Source: Collinsella sp. (lineage in GTDB: Bacteria; Actinomycetota; Coriobacteriia; Coriobacteriales; Coriobacteriaceae). From it: a stretch of DNA of 64,000 nucleotides. The translations under genes and the position numbers were made by a program. Under the pieces are notes generated by a model. That model did no database searches. It saw only the letters and a list, made by a program, of their open reading frames with translations, and had not been told where the DNA came from. The stretch spans positions 1-64,000 of the forward strand of contig JAHAGQ010000011.1 in NCBI GenBank assembly GCA_018373675.1, in the 5' to 3' direction. Numbering within the stretch: the stretch's first letter is position 1; each line of letters begins with the position of its first letter. This document shows, piece by piece, positions 8,370 through 15,770 of the stretch.

Positions 8370-9233
8370 ATGGCATTTAACGTTAACGCGCTCGGATTTG
8401 GCGACAACGTCGTCGATCGCTACGAGCATATCCACACCATGTATCCTGGCGGCAACGCGGTTAACTTCGCCGTTTATGCCAAGAAATGCGGTGCCGCACG
8501 TTCTGCATACATGGGCATTTTTGGCAATGACGCCGCTGCCGAGCATGTCATTGCAAGCCTCGAGGATGAGGGTATCGAGCTTGACAAGTGCGAGCAGATG
8601 ATTGGCGAGAACGGAGCGGCTCGCGTGACCGTCGTTGACGGTGACCGTGTCTTCCTCGGCTCCAACGAGGGCGGTATCCGTGGCGATGCGCGCTATGTCC
8701 TCGATCGCTTTGACCTTTCGTACATGAAGCAGTTTGATGTGGTTCATTCGGGCAACTATTGCTTTACCGAGCGCGAGCTGCCCAAGTTGAAGGCTGCGGG
8801 CGTCACGGTTTCATTTGACTTTTCGGACGACTCCACCGACGAGTACTACGAGCAGATTGCTCCCTACGTTGACTTCGCGTTCTTTAGCGCGGCAGACGCT
8901 GCGAGCGAGGATGAGATTCGCGAGCGCCTTGCCTGGGTGAAGAGCCTGGGCCCATGTTTTGTGTCCGCAACGGCTGGCGCCGAGGGCTGCATTGCCTATG
9001 ACGGCGGGCGTTACTATCGGCAGCATGCCAAGCCCGTGGCAGACATGAAGGACACCATGGGTGCGGGCGACTCGTTCCTGACTTCGTTCCTGATGTGCTA
9101 TCTCGATTCCGCCAAGCGTGGCGAGGATGGTGCCGAGGCCATCGAGCGCGCACTCGACTTTGCGGCGGGGTTTGCTTCGACCGTATGCGGCATGGAAGGC
9201 TCCTGGGGCCATGGAGCGCCAATTTCCGAATAG
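8370..9233 (+). CDS. frlD: FrlD-like fructoselysine 6-kinase (PfkB family)
   Basis: A 287-residue PfkB/ribokinase-family kinase. The N-terminal motif GDNVVDRYEH...YPGGNAVNFAVYAKKCG and the C-terminal motif DTMGAGDSF (catalytic Asp near residue 234) are clear. FDFSDD and the GSWGHGAP ending are close to enteric FrlD. It would phosphorylate the imported Amadori compound at C6 to make the FrlB substrate, so kinase and deglycase act in sequence in the cytosol. It starts 14 bases after frlB and ends the operon before a strong hairpin. Substrate assignment rests on similarity plus the adjacent deglycase. Confidence 0.75.
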   Translation: MAFNVNALGFGDNVVDRYEHIHTMYPGGNAVNFAVYAKKCGAARSAYMGIFGNDAAAEHVIASLEDEGIELDKCEQMIGENGAARVTVVDGDRVFLGSNEGGIRGDARYVLDRFDLSYMKQFDVVHSGNYCFTERELPKLKAAGVTVSFDFSDDSTDEYYEQIAPYVDFAFFSAADAASEDEIRERLAWVKSLGPCFVSATAGAEGCIAYDGGRYYRQHAKPVADMKDTMGAGDSFLTSFLMCYLDSAKRGEDGAEAIERALDFAAGFASTVCGMEGSWGHGAPISE

Positions 9234-9240
9234 GTGAGCA

Positions 9241-9274
9241 GTCCCGGGGAGTCGAATTGCCGCCTCCCCGGGAC
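9241..9274 (+). terminator. G+C-rich hairpin ending the frl-like operon
   Basis: A perfect 10-bp stem (9241-9250 with 9265-9274) starts 7 bases after the kinase stop. No T-run follows, so it is a weak intrinsic terminator or an mRNA 3' end stabiliser. Confidence 0.5.
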
Positions 9275-9281
9275 CTCGTGT

Positions 9282-9503
9282 GCAAAAAATGCCGAATATG
9301 AGTACTGCCATTAATTTAGTAACAGCAAAATCGGCCCTTTGAGGCTCTGCTTGAGGTTCTGCAGCCGATTAAAACCTGGTAAATATGGCTTTGTCCATGT
9401 TAAAGCGCCTTGATAATGAACGGTTGTTCACTATCAAGGCATTGTTTTGACACAATGCAATGTTACTAGCTTTGCAACAGTACTCATATTTGGCATTTTT
9501 TGC
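9282..9503. repeat. 222-bp inverted-repeat element of unknown type
   Basis: The two ends (9282-9307 and 9478-9503) are 26-bp inverted repeats with one mismatch. Inward lie two 9-base unpaired stretches and then a further 8-bp pair (TAGTAACA 9317-9324 with 9461-9468). The interior holds a 15-bp hairpin with one mismatch (9407-9421 with 9426-9440) and a smaller one (about 9330-9370). It fills the gap between two convergent operons and has no coding potential. It resembles a miniature inverted-repeat element or a folded RNA; no clear target-site duplication is visible. Confidence 0.7.
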
Positions 9504-9512
9504 CCACCGGGG

Positions 9513-10310
9513 TCAGCGGAAGGCGAAAATGGAGCGTGAATTATCTAAAACGATCGATTCGATACTCTCCGCGGCGTAGTTTTTAAGTTCGGCAATGTGT
9601 CGGGAGGTACTTTTTAGCGATGCGACGAGCTGCTGCGCGCTTGTGTTTGATTGCTGGTCGAACGGTGCATCGGTCTCGAGCAGTAAACGGTCGAGTGGAA
9701 TCTGTCGTACGTATTCGCGACCGCGCTTGGTGGCGAGCATACGCTCGCTGACGGAAAAATAGCAGCCTGCATTACGCGCGCGGACGAGTTCGTCCGAAGT
9801 ACCGCTAAACCAGTGGAAGATGATAGCGGGGGAGTCGGGGTTTGGGATGAGTAGTCCATTCGATTCGAGGACGTCCAGTACGGCCCCTGCCGAACGAACG
9901 GCGTGAATTGATATCACGCGCCCGGCAAGAGAACGCTGCACGAGTGTGTCGCAGAGCCGGTCAAATGCCTGTATTTGTAGCGGTTCGCTTCCGGTAAAGC
10001 GTGCGGAAAAGTCGAGTCCCACCTCGCCGATGTAGCGCTCTTGGGCAGCAACTTCGCAAAGCAGATCGACTTCGGCAGGACCGCATCGACCGTCGGCGAT
10101 CCACCAGGGATGGAGGCCGGCGCCCGCGATAATGTTTGGGTAGCGGCTGGCACGCTCGTTTGCGGCCGAAAAGTCGCGTGGATCGACGCCGCAATCAAAT
10201 AGACCCAAGCCCAGTGCCGTCGCCTCATCGGCAACGGCGTCCGGGTGAGCCATTAAATCAAGATGGCAGTGTGCATCAATTAACTGGGGCCCCATCTCGG
10301 CGCGCTCCAC
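9513..10310 (-). CDS. TatD-family metal-dependent hydrolase
   Basis: A 265-residue TIM-barrel hydrolase of the TatD DNase family. Metal-binding signatures are in order: DAHCHLDL near residue 12, GEVGLDFSARF near 94, SIHAVRS near 134, FHWFSG near 165 and LETDAPFD near 213. Family members are metal-dependent 3'-5' DNases or deoxyribonucleases of uncertain role. It starts with GTG at 10310, whose G is shared with the TAG stop of the upstream tcdA-like gene (TAGTG), so the two are translationally coupled; an ATG at 10295 is an alternative start. The sequence is somewhat shorter and more divergent than E. coli TatD. Confidence 0.8.
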   Translation of the reverse strand: MERAEMGPQLIDAHCHLDLMAHPDAVADEATALGLGLFDCGVDPRDFSAANERASRYPNIIAGAGLHPWWIADGRCGPAEVDLLCEVAAQERYIGEVGLDFSARFTGSEPLQIQAFDRLCDTLVQRSLAGRVISIHAVRSAGAVLDVLESNGLLIPNPDSPAIIFHWFSGTSDELVRARNAGCYFSVSERMLATKRGREYVRQIPLDRLLLETDAPFDQQSNTSAQQLVASLKSTSRHIAELKNYAAESIESIVLDNSRSIFAFR

Positions 10311-11110
10311 TAGTCCAGGCGTTGGCCGTCGGCGCGCACGCGCTCGGTGCCGCGCCCGCTGATCTGGCGGATAACCTCGCCGGCAATCATCTGACCCATG
10401 ATGGGCGGCATAAAGCTGGCGGTACCCAACTCGGTACGCTCGCGGATGTTGGACGGGTCGCGGGGTTGGGTCTTAACCGATTCCTCGCAGCTAAACAGCA
10501 CGTGCAGGCTTTTGATTCCGCGCTTCTTACATTCTTTGCGCATAATGCGGCTCATGGGGTCACGTACCGTATCGAAAATGTCGGCAAAGCGGAGGCACTC
10601 GGGATGGAGTTTGTTGGCCCCGCCCATGGAGCTAACCAAACGAATGTCGTGGTCCTGAGCATATTTGGCAATGGTGAGCTTGGCCGAGATGGTGTCGATG
10701 GCGTCGACGACGTAGTCGAGCTTGCCGCCCGTCTGCTCAAAAACGCTCGCAAAGAACTCGTCGATGTTGTCGCTCAGCAGGTATTCGGTGCGCTTGATAA
10801 CGGTGGCGGCGGGATTGATGTCGTGGATCATGGCTTCCATAACATCGACCTTGCGCTTGCCGATGGTGCTGTGAAAGGCGATAGCCTGGCGATTGATATT
10901 GCTGGGCGCGACGATGTCCTTGTCCAGAATGACGAAATGACCAATGCCGCCGCGGGCGAGCGCCTCGCAGCAATTGGACCCCACACCTCCGCAGCCGAGC
11001 ATCAGCACCGTAGCATCGGCGAGCTTATCGAGTGCCTCGCGGCCCATGATGATCTCGAGCTTGGTGTCGCGTGTCTCGACGAGAGCGGCAGCGGTTTCGG
11101 TCATAGACAT
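10310..11110 (-). CDS. tcdA: ThiF/HesA-type tRNA threonylcarbamoyladenosine dehydratase
   Basis: A 266-residue E1-like adenylating enzyme of the TcdA/YgdL type, which uses ATP to cyclise the t6A modification at tRNA position 37. The Rossmann motif LGCGGVGSNCCEALAR is at about residues 38-53, with the ATP-binding DKDIVAPSNINRQ segment and DAIDTISAK following. The C-terminal part (SFMPPIMGQMIAGEVIRQI) fits the TcdA branch rather than ThiF or MoeB, which would have zinc-binding cysteine pairs. It is the first gene of a two-gene operon with the TatD hydrolase. Confidence 0.8.
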   Translation of the reverse strand: MSMTETAAALVETRDTKLEIIMGREALDKLADATVLMLGCGGVGSNCCEALARGGIGHFVILDKDIVAPSNINRQAIAFHSTIGKRKVDVMEAMIHDINPAATVIKRTEYLLSDNIDEFFASVFEQTGGKLDYVVDAIDTISAKLTIAKYAQDHDIRLVSSMGGANKLHPECLRFADIFDTVRDPMSRIMRKECKKRGIKSLHVLFSCEESVKTQPRDPSNIRERTELGTASFMPPIMGQMIAGEVIRQISGRGTERVRADGQRLD

Positions 11111-11210
11111 CCTCCGATGGGGAAGCGAATCGTGTTTTAGCTATCGTCATTATAGGTAATCGCCATAGGTTGCGATGGCGTTTACTTTGATGTGGTTTGA
11201 AGCATTGCGA

Positions 11211-11248
11211 TTAGATAGTTAGACAAACATCTAAATATCGAGTATAGT
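11211..11248 (+). promoter_or_regulatory. promoter and putative autorepressor site of the sdpR-like operon
   Basis: TAGACA (11220-11225) and TATAGT (11243-11248) are separated by exactly 17 bp. An inverted repeat TTAGAT / ATCTAA (11211-11216 and 11229-11234) overlaps the -35 box, as expected of an ArsR-type autorepressor operator. The promoter is read from sequence; repressor binding is inferred. Confidence 0.55.
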
Positions 11249-11282
11249 GTGCGCGTCATGAGAGATGATGAGAGGAGGTCTT

Positions 11283-11561
11283 ATGCCGGGAGAGGGTTTT
11301 AAGGCGCTGGCCGATCCTACGCGGCGGCGCATTTTGGAGTTGCTGCGCGAGGGCAATTGCACGGCGGGGGAGCTTGCCGAGCATTTCGATATCAGTAAGC
11401 CGTCGCTGAGCCATCACTTGGCGACGCTCAAAAACGCCGGGTTGGTGACCGACGAGCGCCATGGCCAAAACATCGTATACAGCTTAAACACCACCGTCAT
11501 GCAGGATTTGATTGGCTGGTTTATGGGTTTTACAAACACGGAAGGTGATAAGGATGAATAA
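11283..11561 (+). CDS. ArsR-family autorepressor, SdpR-like
   Basis: A 92-residue winged-helix repressor. FKALADPTRRRILELLREG, the recognition helix around ISKPSLSHHLATLKNAGLV and the wing DERHGQNIVYSL are typical of SdpR/YvbA-like ArsR proteins. No metal-binding cysteine pair is present, so it is not a metal sensor of the ArsR/SmtB kind. Start ATG 11283 follows GAGAGGAGG. It overlaps the SdpI-like gene by 8 bases. In Bacillus subtilis SdpR is sequestered by ligand-bound SdpI; a similar membrane-coupled switch is inferred here. Confidence 0.8.
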   Translation: MPGEGFKALADPTRRRILELLREGNCTAGELAEHFDISKPSLSHHLATLKNAGLVTDERHGQNIVYSLNTTVMQDLIGWFMGFTNTEGDKDE

Positions 11562-12258
11562 CGAAAACAAGGGCATTCACCCCACGGGGGTATCGTCGCG
11601 CGTGTGGATTGCGCTGGTCGCTCTGTGCGTCGCCAATGTCGTAGCGCACCTCATGGTGATGCCGAGCTTGCCTGCGCAGATTCCCACGCACTGGGGCGCG
11701 AACGGCGCCGTCGACGGTTGGGGTCCCAGCTGGATGGCCTCCGCGCTCGGCGTGCTGCCTCTGGCGCTTCTCGCAATGTTCTGCGTGGTGCCGCGCATCG
11801 ACCCCAAAGGTGAGGCATATCGAACCTCGGGCAAGTTCTACCAGGGCTTCGTAATCTCCTTCACCTTGTTCATGTGCGCCATAAGCTGGCTGGGAGAGCT
11901 TACGGTCTGGGGCGTGGTGCCGGCGGTCGGTTCGGTTAACGTGCTGATTTCCGGTGTTGTCGGTTTGCTGTTCATCGGCGTAGGCAACTACTTGCCGCGT
12001 GTGAAGCAGAACTATACGCTCGGTATCAAGACACCCTGGGCGCTTGCCGATCCCGAGAACTGGCGCCGTACGCAGCGTTTTGGCGGCGCCTGCTTTATGG
12101 TGCTGGGTATTGGCCTGATTGTGATGGGCGTGGCAGGCAGCGTGCTTTCGAGTGAAGTCGTCGCCGCGGTGATTGCGGCTCTGGCGTTTGGTTCGGTTGG
12201 AGCCGTCTACGTCTACTCGTATCTGTTGTGGCGCAAATCGCAGCGAGCCGCTCGTTAA
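11554..12258 (+). CDS. SdpI/DUF1648 membrane protein
   Basis: A 234-residue integral membrane protein with about six hydrophobic helices. The N-terminal third has the DUF1648 pattern LPAQIPTHWGANGAVDGWG. The C-terminal part holds the SdpI signature GNYLPRVKQNYTLGIKTPWALADPENWRRT near residue 155. SdpI of Bacillus gives immunity to a killing peptide and signals to SdpR. No toxin gene (sdpC-like) is visible nearby, so the protein may guard against foreign peptides or act as a general envelope sensor with its partner. Confidence 0.8.
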   Translation: MNNENKGIHPTGVSSRVWIALVALCVANVVAHLMVMPSLPAQIPTHWGANGAVDGWGPSWMASALGVLPLALLAMFCVVPRIDPKGEAYRTSGKFYQGFVISFTLFMCAISWLGELTVWGVVPAVGSVNVLISGVVGLLFIGVGNYLPRVKQNYTLGIKTPWALADPENWRRTQRFGGACFMVLGIGLIVMGVAGSVLSSEVVAAVIAALAFGSVGAVYVYSYLLWRKSQRAAR

Positions 12259-12324
12259 GGTTGCGGAAAACTAGCGTACGCAGTTCATAGTATGTTCCGA
12301 GGGACTTTTCCCAGGTAGTATTAG

Positions 12325-12351
12325 GGGGTATGGGCAACCATGCCCCTTTTT
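12325..12351 (+). terminator. terminator after the sdpR/sdpI-like operon
   Basis: A 9-bp stem (12325-12333 with 12338-12346, one G-U pair) with a GCAA loop is followed by five T residues. Confidence 0.75.
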
Positions 12352-12442
12352 CGTTAAGTTTCAGAGCTGGTTTTTTCATTTCGTTTCCACTAAAGCGAAA
12401 CAAGAATAGGGAAACAGCAGGTAGAAAGGATAGAACAGGCAT

Positions 12443-14122
12443 ATGGCGGAGTTTATCTACCAGATGTATCAGGCTCGCAAGGCCCATGGCGACAAGGTAA
12501 TTCTTGACGACGTGACCCTGAGCTTCTACCCCGGTGCCAAGATCGGCGTCGTGGGCCCCAACGGCATGGGTAAGTCGACCTTGCTTAAGATCATGGCCGG
12601 TATTGAGGAGGTCTCCAACGGCGATGCCAGGCTCACCCCCGGCTATACCGTGGGCATCCTGCAGCAGGAGCCGCCGCTCGATGACGACAAGACCGTCATC
12701 GAGAACGTGCGCATGGCGTTTGGCGACATGATCGCCAAGGTCGATCGCTTCAACAAGATCGGCGAGGAGATGTGCGACCCGGATTGCGACATGGACGCCC
12801 TCATGGCCGAGATGGGAAAGCTCCAGGACGAGATCGACGCCGCCGACGGCTGGGATATCGATTCCAAGCTCGGCCAGGCCATGGACGCCCTGCAGCTGCC
12901 CGATTCCGACATGCCGGTCAACGTACTTTCCGGCGGCGAGCGCCGTCGCGTGGCCCTGTGCAAGCTGCTGCTCGAGGCTCCCGACCTGCTGCTGCTCGAC
13001 GAGCCTACGAACCACCTGGACGCCGAGTCGATCCTGTGGCTCGAGCACTTCCTGCACAACTACCAGGGCGCGGTGCTTGCCGTCACACACGATCGCTACT
13101 TCCTGGATAACGTTGCCGAGTGGATCTGCGAGGTCGACCGCGGTCACCTCTATCCCTACAAGGGCAACTACTCCACGTATCTGGAGACCAAGGCCGCGCG
13201 TATCGAGGCGCAGGGTAACCGCGACGCCAAGCTCGCCAAGCGCATGGAGGCCGAGCTCGAGTGGGTACGCAGCTCGCCCAAGGCTCGCCAGGCAAAGAAC
13301 AAGGCCCGTCTGGCTCGCTACGAGGAGATGGAGGCCGAGGCTCGCGCAAGCCAGAAGCTCGACTGGACCGACATCCGCATTCCTGTGGGCCCGCGTTTGG
13401 GCAACAAGGTGCTCGAGGCTCATCACCTGCACAAGGAGTTCGATGGCCGCGTGCTCATCGATGACCTTTCGTTCACCCTGCCGCGCAACGGCATCGTGGG
13501 CGTCATCGGCCCCAACGGTGTCGGTAAGACCACGCTGTTCAAGACGATTGTGGGTCTGGAGCCGCTGACTTCGGGCGAGCTCGAGGTGGGCGAGACTGTC
13601 AAGATTTCTTACGTCGACCAGAACCGTTCCGGCATCGACCCCGATAAGAACCTATGGGAGGTCGTCTCGGACGGCCTGGACCACATGATGGTCGGCGAGA
13701 CCGAGGTTCCGAGCCGCGCGTATGTGGCGAGCTTTGGCTTTAAGGGCCAGGACCAGCAGAAGCGCGCTGGCGTGCTCTCCGGCGGCGAGCGCAACCGTCT
13801 GAACTTGGCGCTTACGCTCAAGCAGGGCGGCAACCTGCTGCTTCTCGACGAGCCCACGAACGACCTCGACGTCGAGACGCTGTCCTCGCTCGAAGCGGCG
13901 CTGCTCGAGTTCCCGGGCTGCTCGGTGGTCATTAGCCACGATCGTATGTTCCTGGACCGCGTCGCCACGCACATTCTGGCGTGGGAGGGCACCGACGAGA
14001 ATCCGGGCAACTGGTATTGGTTCGAGGGCAACTTCGAGGCCTATCAGGCCAACCGCATCGAGCGCCTGGGCGAGGACGCAGCCCAGCCGCATCGTATTCA
14101 CCGCAAGCTGACGCGTGACTAA
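12443..14122 (+). CDS. ettA: energy-dependent translational throttle protein EttA (ABC-F)
   Basis: A 559-residue cytosolic ABC-F ATPase without membrane segments. Two nucleotide-binding domains are seen: Walker A GPNGMGKST (about 38) and GPNGVGKTT (about 355), signatures LSGGERRRV and LSGGERNRL, Walker B LLLLDEPTNHLD and LLLLDEPTNDLD. The basic inter-domain linker with the SPKARQAKNKARLARYEEM helix is EttA-like, and the length matches EttA (about 555). EttA gates the first translation cycles according to ATP/ADP ratio by binding the ribosomal E site. It is monocistronic and followed by a short palindrome and a family-1 structured element. Confidence 0.9.
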   Translation: MAEFIYQMYQARKAHGDKVILDDVTLSFYPGAKIGVVGPNGMGKSTLLKIMAGIEEVSNGDARLTPGYTVGILQQEPPLDDDKTVIENVRMAFGDMIAKVDRFNKIGEEMCDPDCDMDALMAEMGKLQDEIDAADGWDIDSKLGQAMDALQLPDSDMPVNVLSGGERRRVALCKLLLEAPDLLLLDEPTNHLDAESILWLEHFLHNYQGAVLAVTHDRYFLDNVAEWICEVDRGHLYPYKGNYSTYLETKAARIEAQGNRDAKLAKRMEAELEWVRSSPKARQAKNKARLARYEEMEAEARASQKLDWTDIRIPVGPRLGNKVLEAHHLHKEFDGRVLIDDLSFTLPRNGIVGVIGPNGVGKTTLFKTIVGLEPLTSGELEVGETVKISYVDQNRSGIDPDKNLWEVVSDGLDHMMVGETEVPSRAYVASFGFKGQDQQKRAGVLSGGERNRLNLALTLKQGGNLLLLDEPTNDLDVETLSSLEAALLEFPGCSVVISHDRMFLDRVATHILAWEGTDENPGNWYWFEGNFEAYQANRIERLGEDAAQPHRIHRKLTRD

Positions 14123-14125
14123 TTT

Positions 14126-14152
14126 GTTACGCGGTTTACCAAACCGCGTAAC
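14126..14152 (+). repeat. 27-bp palindrome immediately after ettA
   Basis: Perfect 12-bp inverted repeat (GTTACGCGGTTT, ACC loop, AAACCGCGTAAC) 4 bases after the ettA stop. A near-identical palindrome lies one base after dapH (24697-24724), and the 11 bases that follow are also shared. Confidence 0.75.
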
Positions 14153-14165
14153 TGCTCGACGCTGC

Positions 14166-14265
14166 GCGGGCCGCAAGCACCCCATCTTGCCGTTCAAACC
14201 GTCGCTCGCGTACCGAAGTACGCGTCGCTCCTCTTTCACGGCAACCTGGGGCACTTGCGGCCCGC
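14166..14265 (+). repeat. family-1 structured element, copy A (3' of ettA)
   Basis: A 100-bp composite hairpin: outer stem 14166-14177 with 14254-14265 (12 bp, perfect), then 14180-14184 with 14247-14251, 14187-14192 with 14239-14244, an internal loop, and an apical 7-bp stem 14207-14213 with 14218-14224 closed by CGAA. Conserved loop strands are TTCAAACCGTCG and CTCCTCTTTCA. Related copies occur at 24586-24683 and 40755-40857 with different but still complementary arms. It lies in sense orientation with ettA. Function unknown; terminator, mRNA stabiliser or small RNA are options. Confidence 0.75.
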
Positions 14266-14296
14266 TCGCTGTTGGTTACGCAACATCAACAAATAA

Positions 14297-14332
14297 AAAC
14301 GGCTCAAATCCTGATTTGGATTTGAGCCGTTT
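14297..14332 (-). terminator. bidirectional terminator between ettA and the LOTUS-like gene
   Basis: A perfect 15-bp stem (14297-14311 with 14318-14332) directly follows the stop codon of the minus-strand gene. On that strand it is followed by TTTTTA. Confidence 0.8.
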
Positions 14333-14336
14333 GTCG

Positions 14337-15635
14337 TTACTGCTCGGGTTCTTCGACTTTATCGATGGTCCAGGCGGCTCCGAGACCGCCGGTGGTGTTG
14401 CGGCGGATGCGCACGGTAACCTCGCGGCGCTCGCCGGCCTGCGTGTAGCACAGGGGGAAGTTTGTGCGGTTTCGCGCGGCCTCGATGGTACCGCGCTCGC
14501 GGGCGATCCAGTAGTACTCGCCGACAATGCCGAGCGTGTCGGCGCCGTAGGGGAGATAGGTCGACAACTGGTGCAGAAGCGGGCCGGGGCAGAAGACCTC
14601 GGTTGCGAAATCGACGGGGAAGTCCTCAGGGATGGCGGGCGCTGCGGGTGCGGGGGTTGGGGCCGCTGCGGGTACCGAAGCCGGTGCCGGTGCGGGAACT
14701 TGGTCGCAAGTAGAGGTGGGCACGGATTCGATGACGGGTGCGGGCTCAGGCACCGGTTCCGGCTTAACTGCGGAATCTGCGGGCTTCACGGTGACGGGCG
14801 CGTCTACAGCTGCAGTTTCAAACTCAACCTGCATCGCGCTCTCATTCTCGACGCTCGACTTTGCTTCGATGGGCGTGGATGCCATAGTGGTGATGCCGGC
14901 GTTGGCGTTCTCGGGGTCATAGACGACCGTGAGCGAGATGGCGGGCTGCGGCGTCTCGGGCTTCGGCGCCGACTCGGTAGCGTCTTGATCGGCGGGCTGA
15001 TCGTCCTCGGCCTCGTCGCCAAAGACATCGCTGTTTTGGAACGCAGACGGCTCGGGTTGGTCAGCGGCTTCTTCGGTTGTCGACTTGGGCGCTTCGTTGA
15101 GCTCCACAGTGGCTTCCTGCTCGGATATGACTTTGGGATCGGTCGTGGCGGCGATTTCGGTTTCGGCTTCTGCCGTTACCTCAATAGCGACTTCGATCTC
15201 TGCCTCGGGCTCGGGTTCCGGCGCGGCTTCAACCATGACTTCGGGCTCGGGACGCTTAACGTGCTTGGGGCGCACGGCCTTGAGGTCCTTCTCACCGCGC
15301 TTTTTCTTTTTGTAGGACTGCTTGGCGCCCTTGGCGGTCTTGGGCTTGTCCTCGCCCTTGGCAAGCGCAGCATCCCAGGCCTCGTTGGCGATGACCGTGG
15401 CATACAGGCGGCCGCCTTTAAAGACGGTCAGCTTAATGCAGTCGTCGAGCTCCTCGAGCAGCTCGCGCGTGGACTCGAAGCCCAAGTCATAAGCGGTCAT
15501 GTCGCCAGCGGCGAGCGCCTCCTCGACCTGCGTCATAAACGTTTGCTTGCCACATCCAATCGCATCGCGCAGCAGGCGATACAGATAGATGTGGTTGCCC
15601 AGCGAAAGCGTGGGCGTAACTATTGTCTTGCTCAT
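14337..15635 (-). CDS. LOTUS-like winged-helix protein with a long Pro/Glu linker
   Basis: A 432-residue protein of unknown function. Residues 1-90 resemble a LOTUS/OST-HTH fold (AYDLGFESTRELLEELDDCIKLTVFKGGRLYATV). A basic patch follows (KGAKQSYKKKKRGEKDLKAVRPKHVKRPEP), then about 210 residues of acidic Pro/Glu/Ala-rich low complexity, and a compact C-terminal domain of about 100 residues (FATEVFCPGPLLHQLSTYLPYGADTLGIVGEYYWIARERG) that I do not recognise. The start is ATG 15635, with AAGAGGAG upstream. The design, two globular ends on a flexible tether, suggests an RNA- or nucleic-acid-binding adaptor. That is inference. Confidence 0.6.
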   Translation of the reverse strand: MSKTIVTPTLSLGNHIYLYRLLRDAIGCGKQTFMTQVEEALAAGDMTAYDLGFESTRELLEELDDCIKLTVFKGGRLYATVIANEAWDAALAKGEDKPKTAKGAKQSYKKKKRGEKDLKAVRPKHVKRPEPEVMVEAAPEPEPEAEIEVAIEVTAEAETEIAATTDPKVISEQEATVELNEAPKSTTEEAADQPEPSAFQNSDVFGDEAEDDQPADQDATESAPKPETPQPAISLTVVYDPENANAGITTMASTPIEAKSSVENESAMQVEFETAAVDAPVTVKPADSAVKPEPVPEPAPVIESVPTSTCDQVPAPAPASVPAAAPTPAPAAPAIPEDFPVDFATEVFCPGPLLHQLSTYLPYGADTLGIVGEYYWIARERGTIEAARNRTNFPLCYTQAGERREVTVRIRRNTTGGLGAAWTIDKVEEPEQ

Positions 15636-15706
15636 GGCAAATCTCCTCTTTACACACCAAAGCATCTTACCATCGCGCGGGGCTTGCCATCTCGTCGCCC
15701 AAGGCA

Positions 15707-15740
15707 AACGGGCGCGAACCGCTATCGATTCGCGCCCGTT
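15707..15740 (-). terminator. terminator of the Ser/Thr-rich membrane protein gene
   Basis: A 12-bp perfect stem (15707-15718 with 15729-15740) lies 30 bases past the stop codon of the minus-strand gene, followed on that strand by a short TTT. Confidence 0.6.
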
Positions 15741-15770
15741 GTACAGGTTGCCTATCTGGGGATGCAGCGC

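Noticed and set aside
9282..9503. Intact insertion sequence or CRISPR repeat
   Set aside because: There is no transposase frame, no clear target duplication and only one inverted pair rather than regularly spaced direct repeats.
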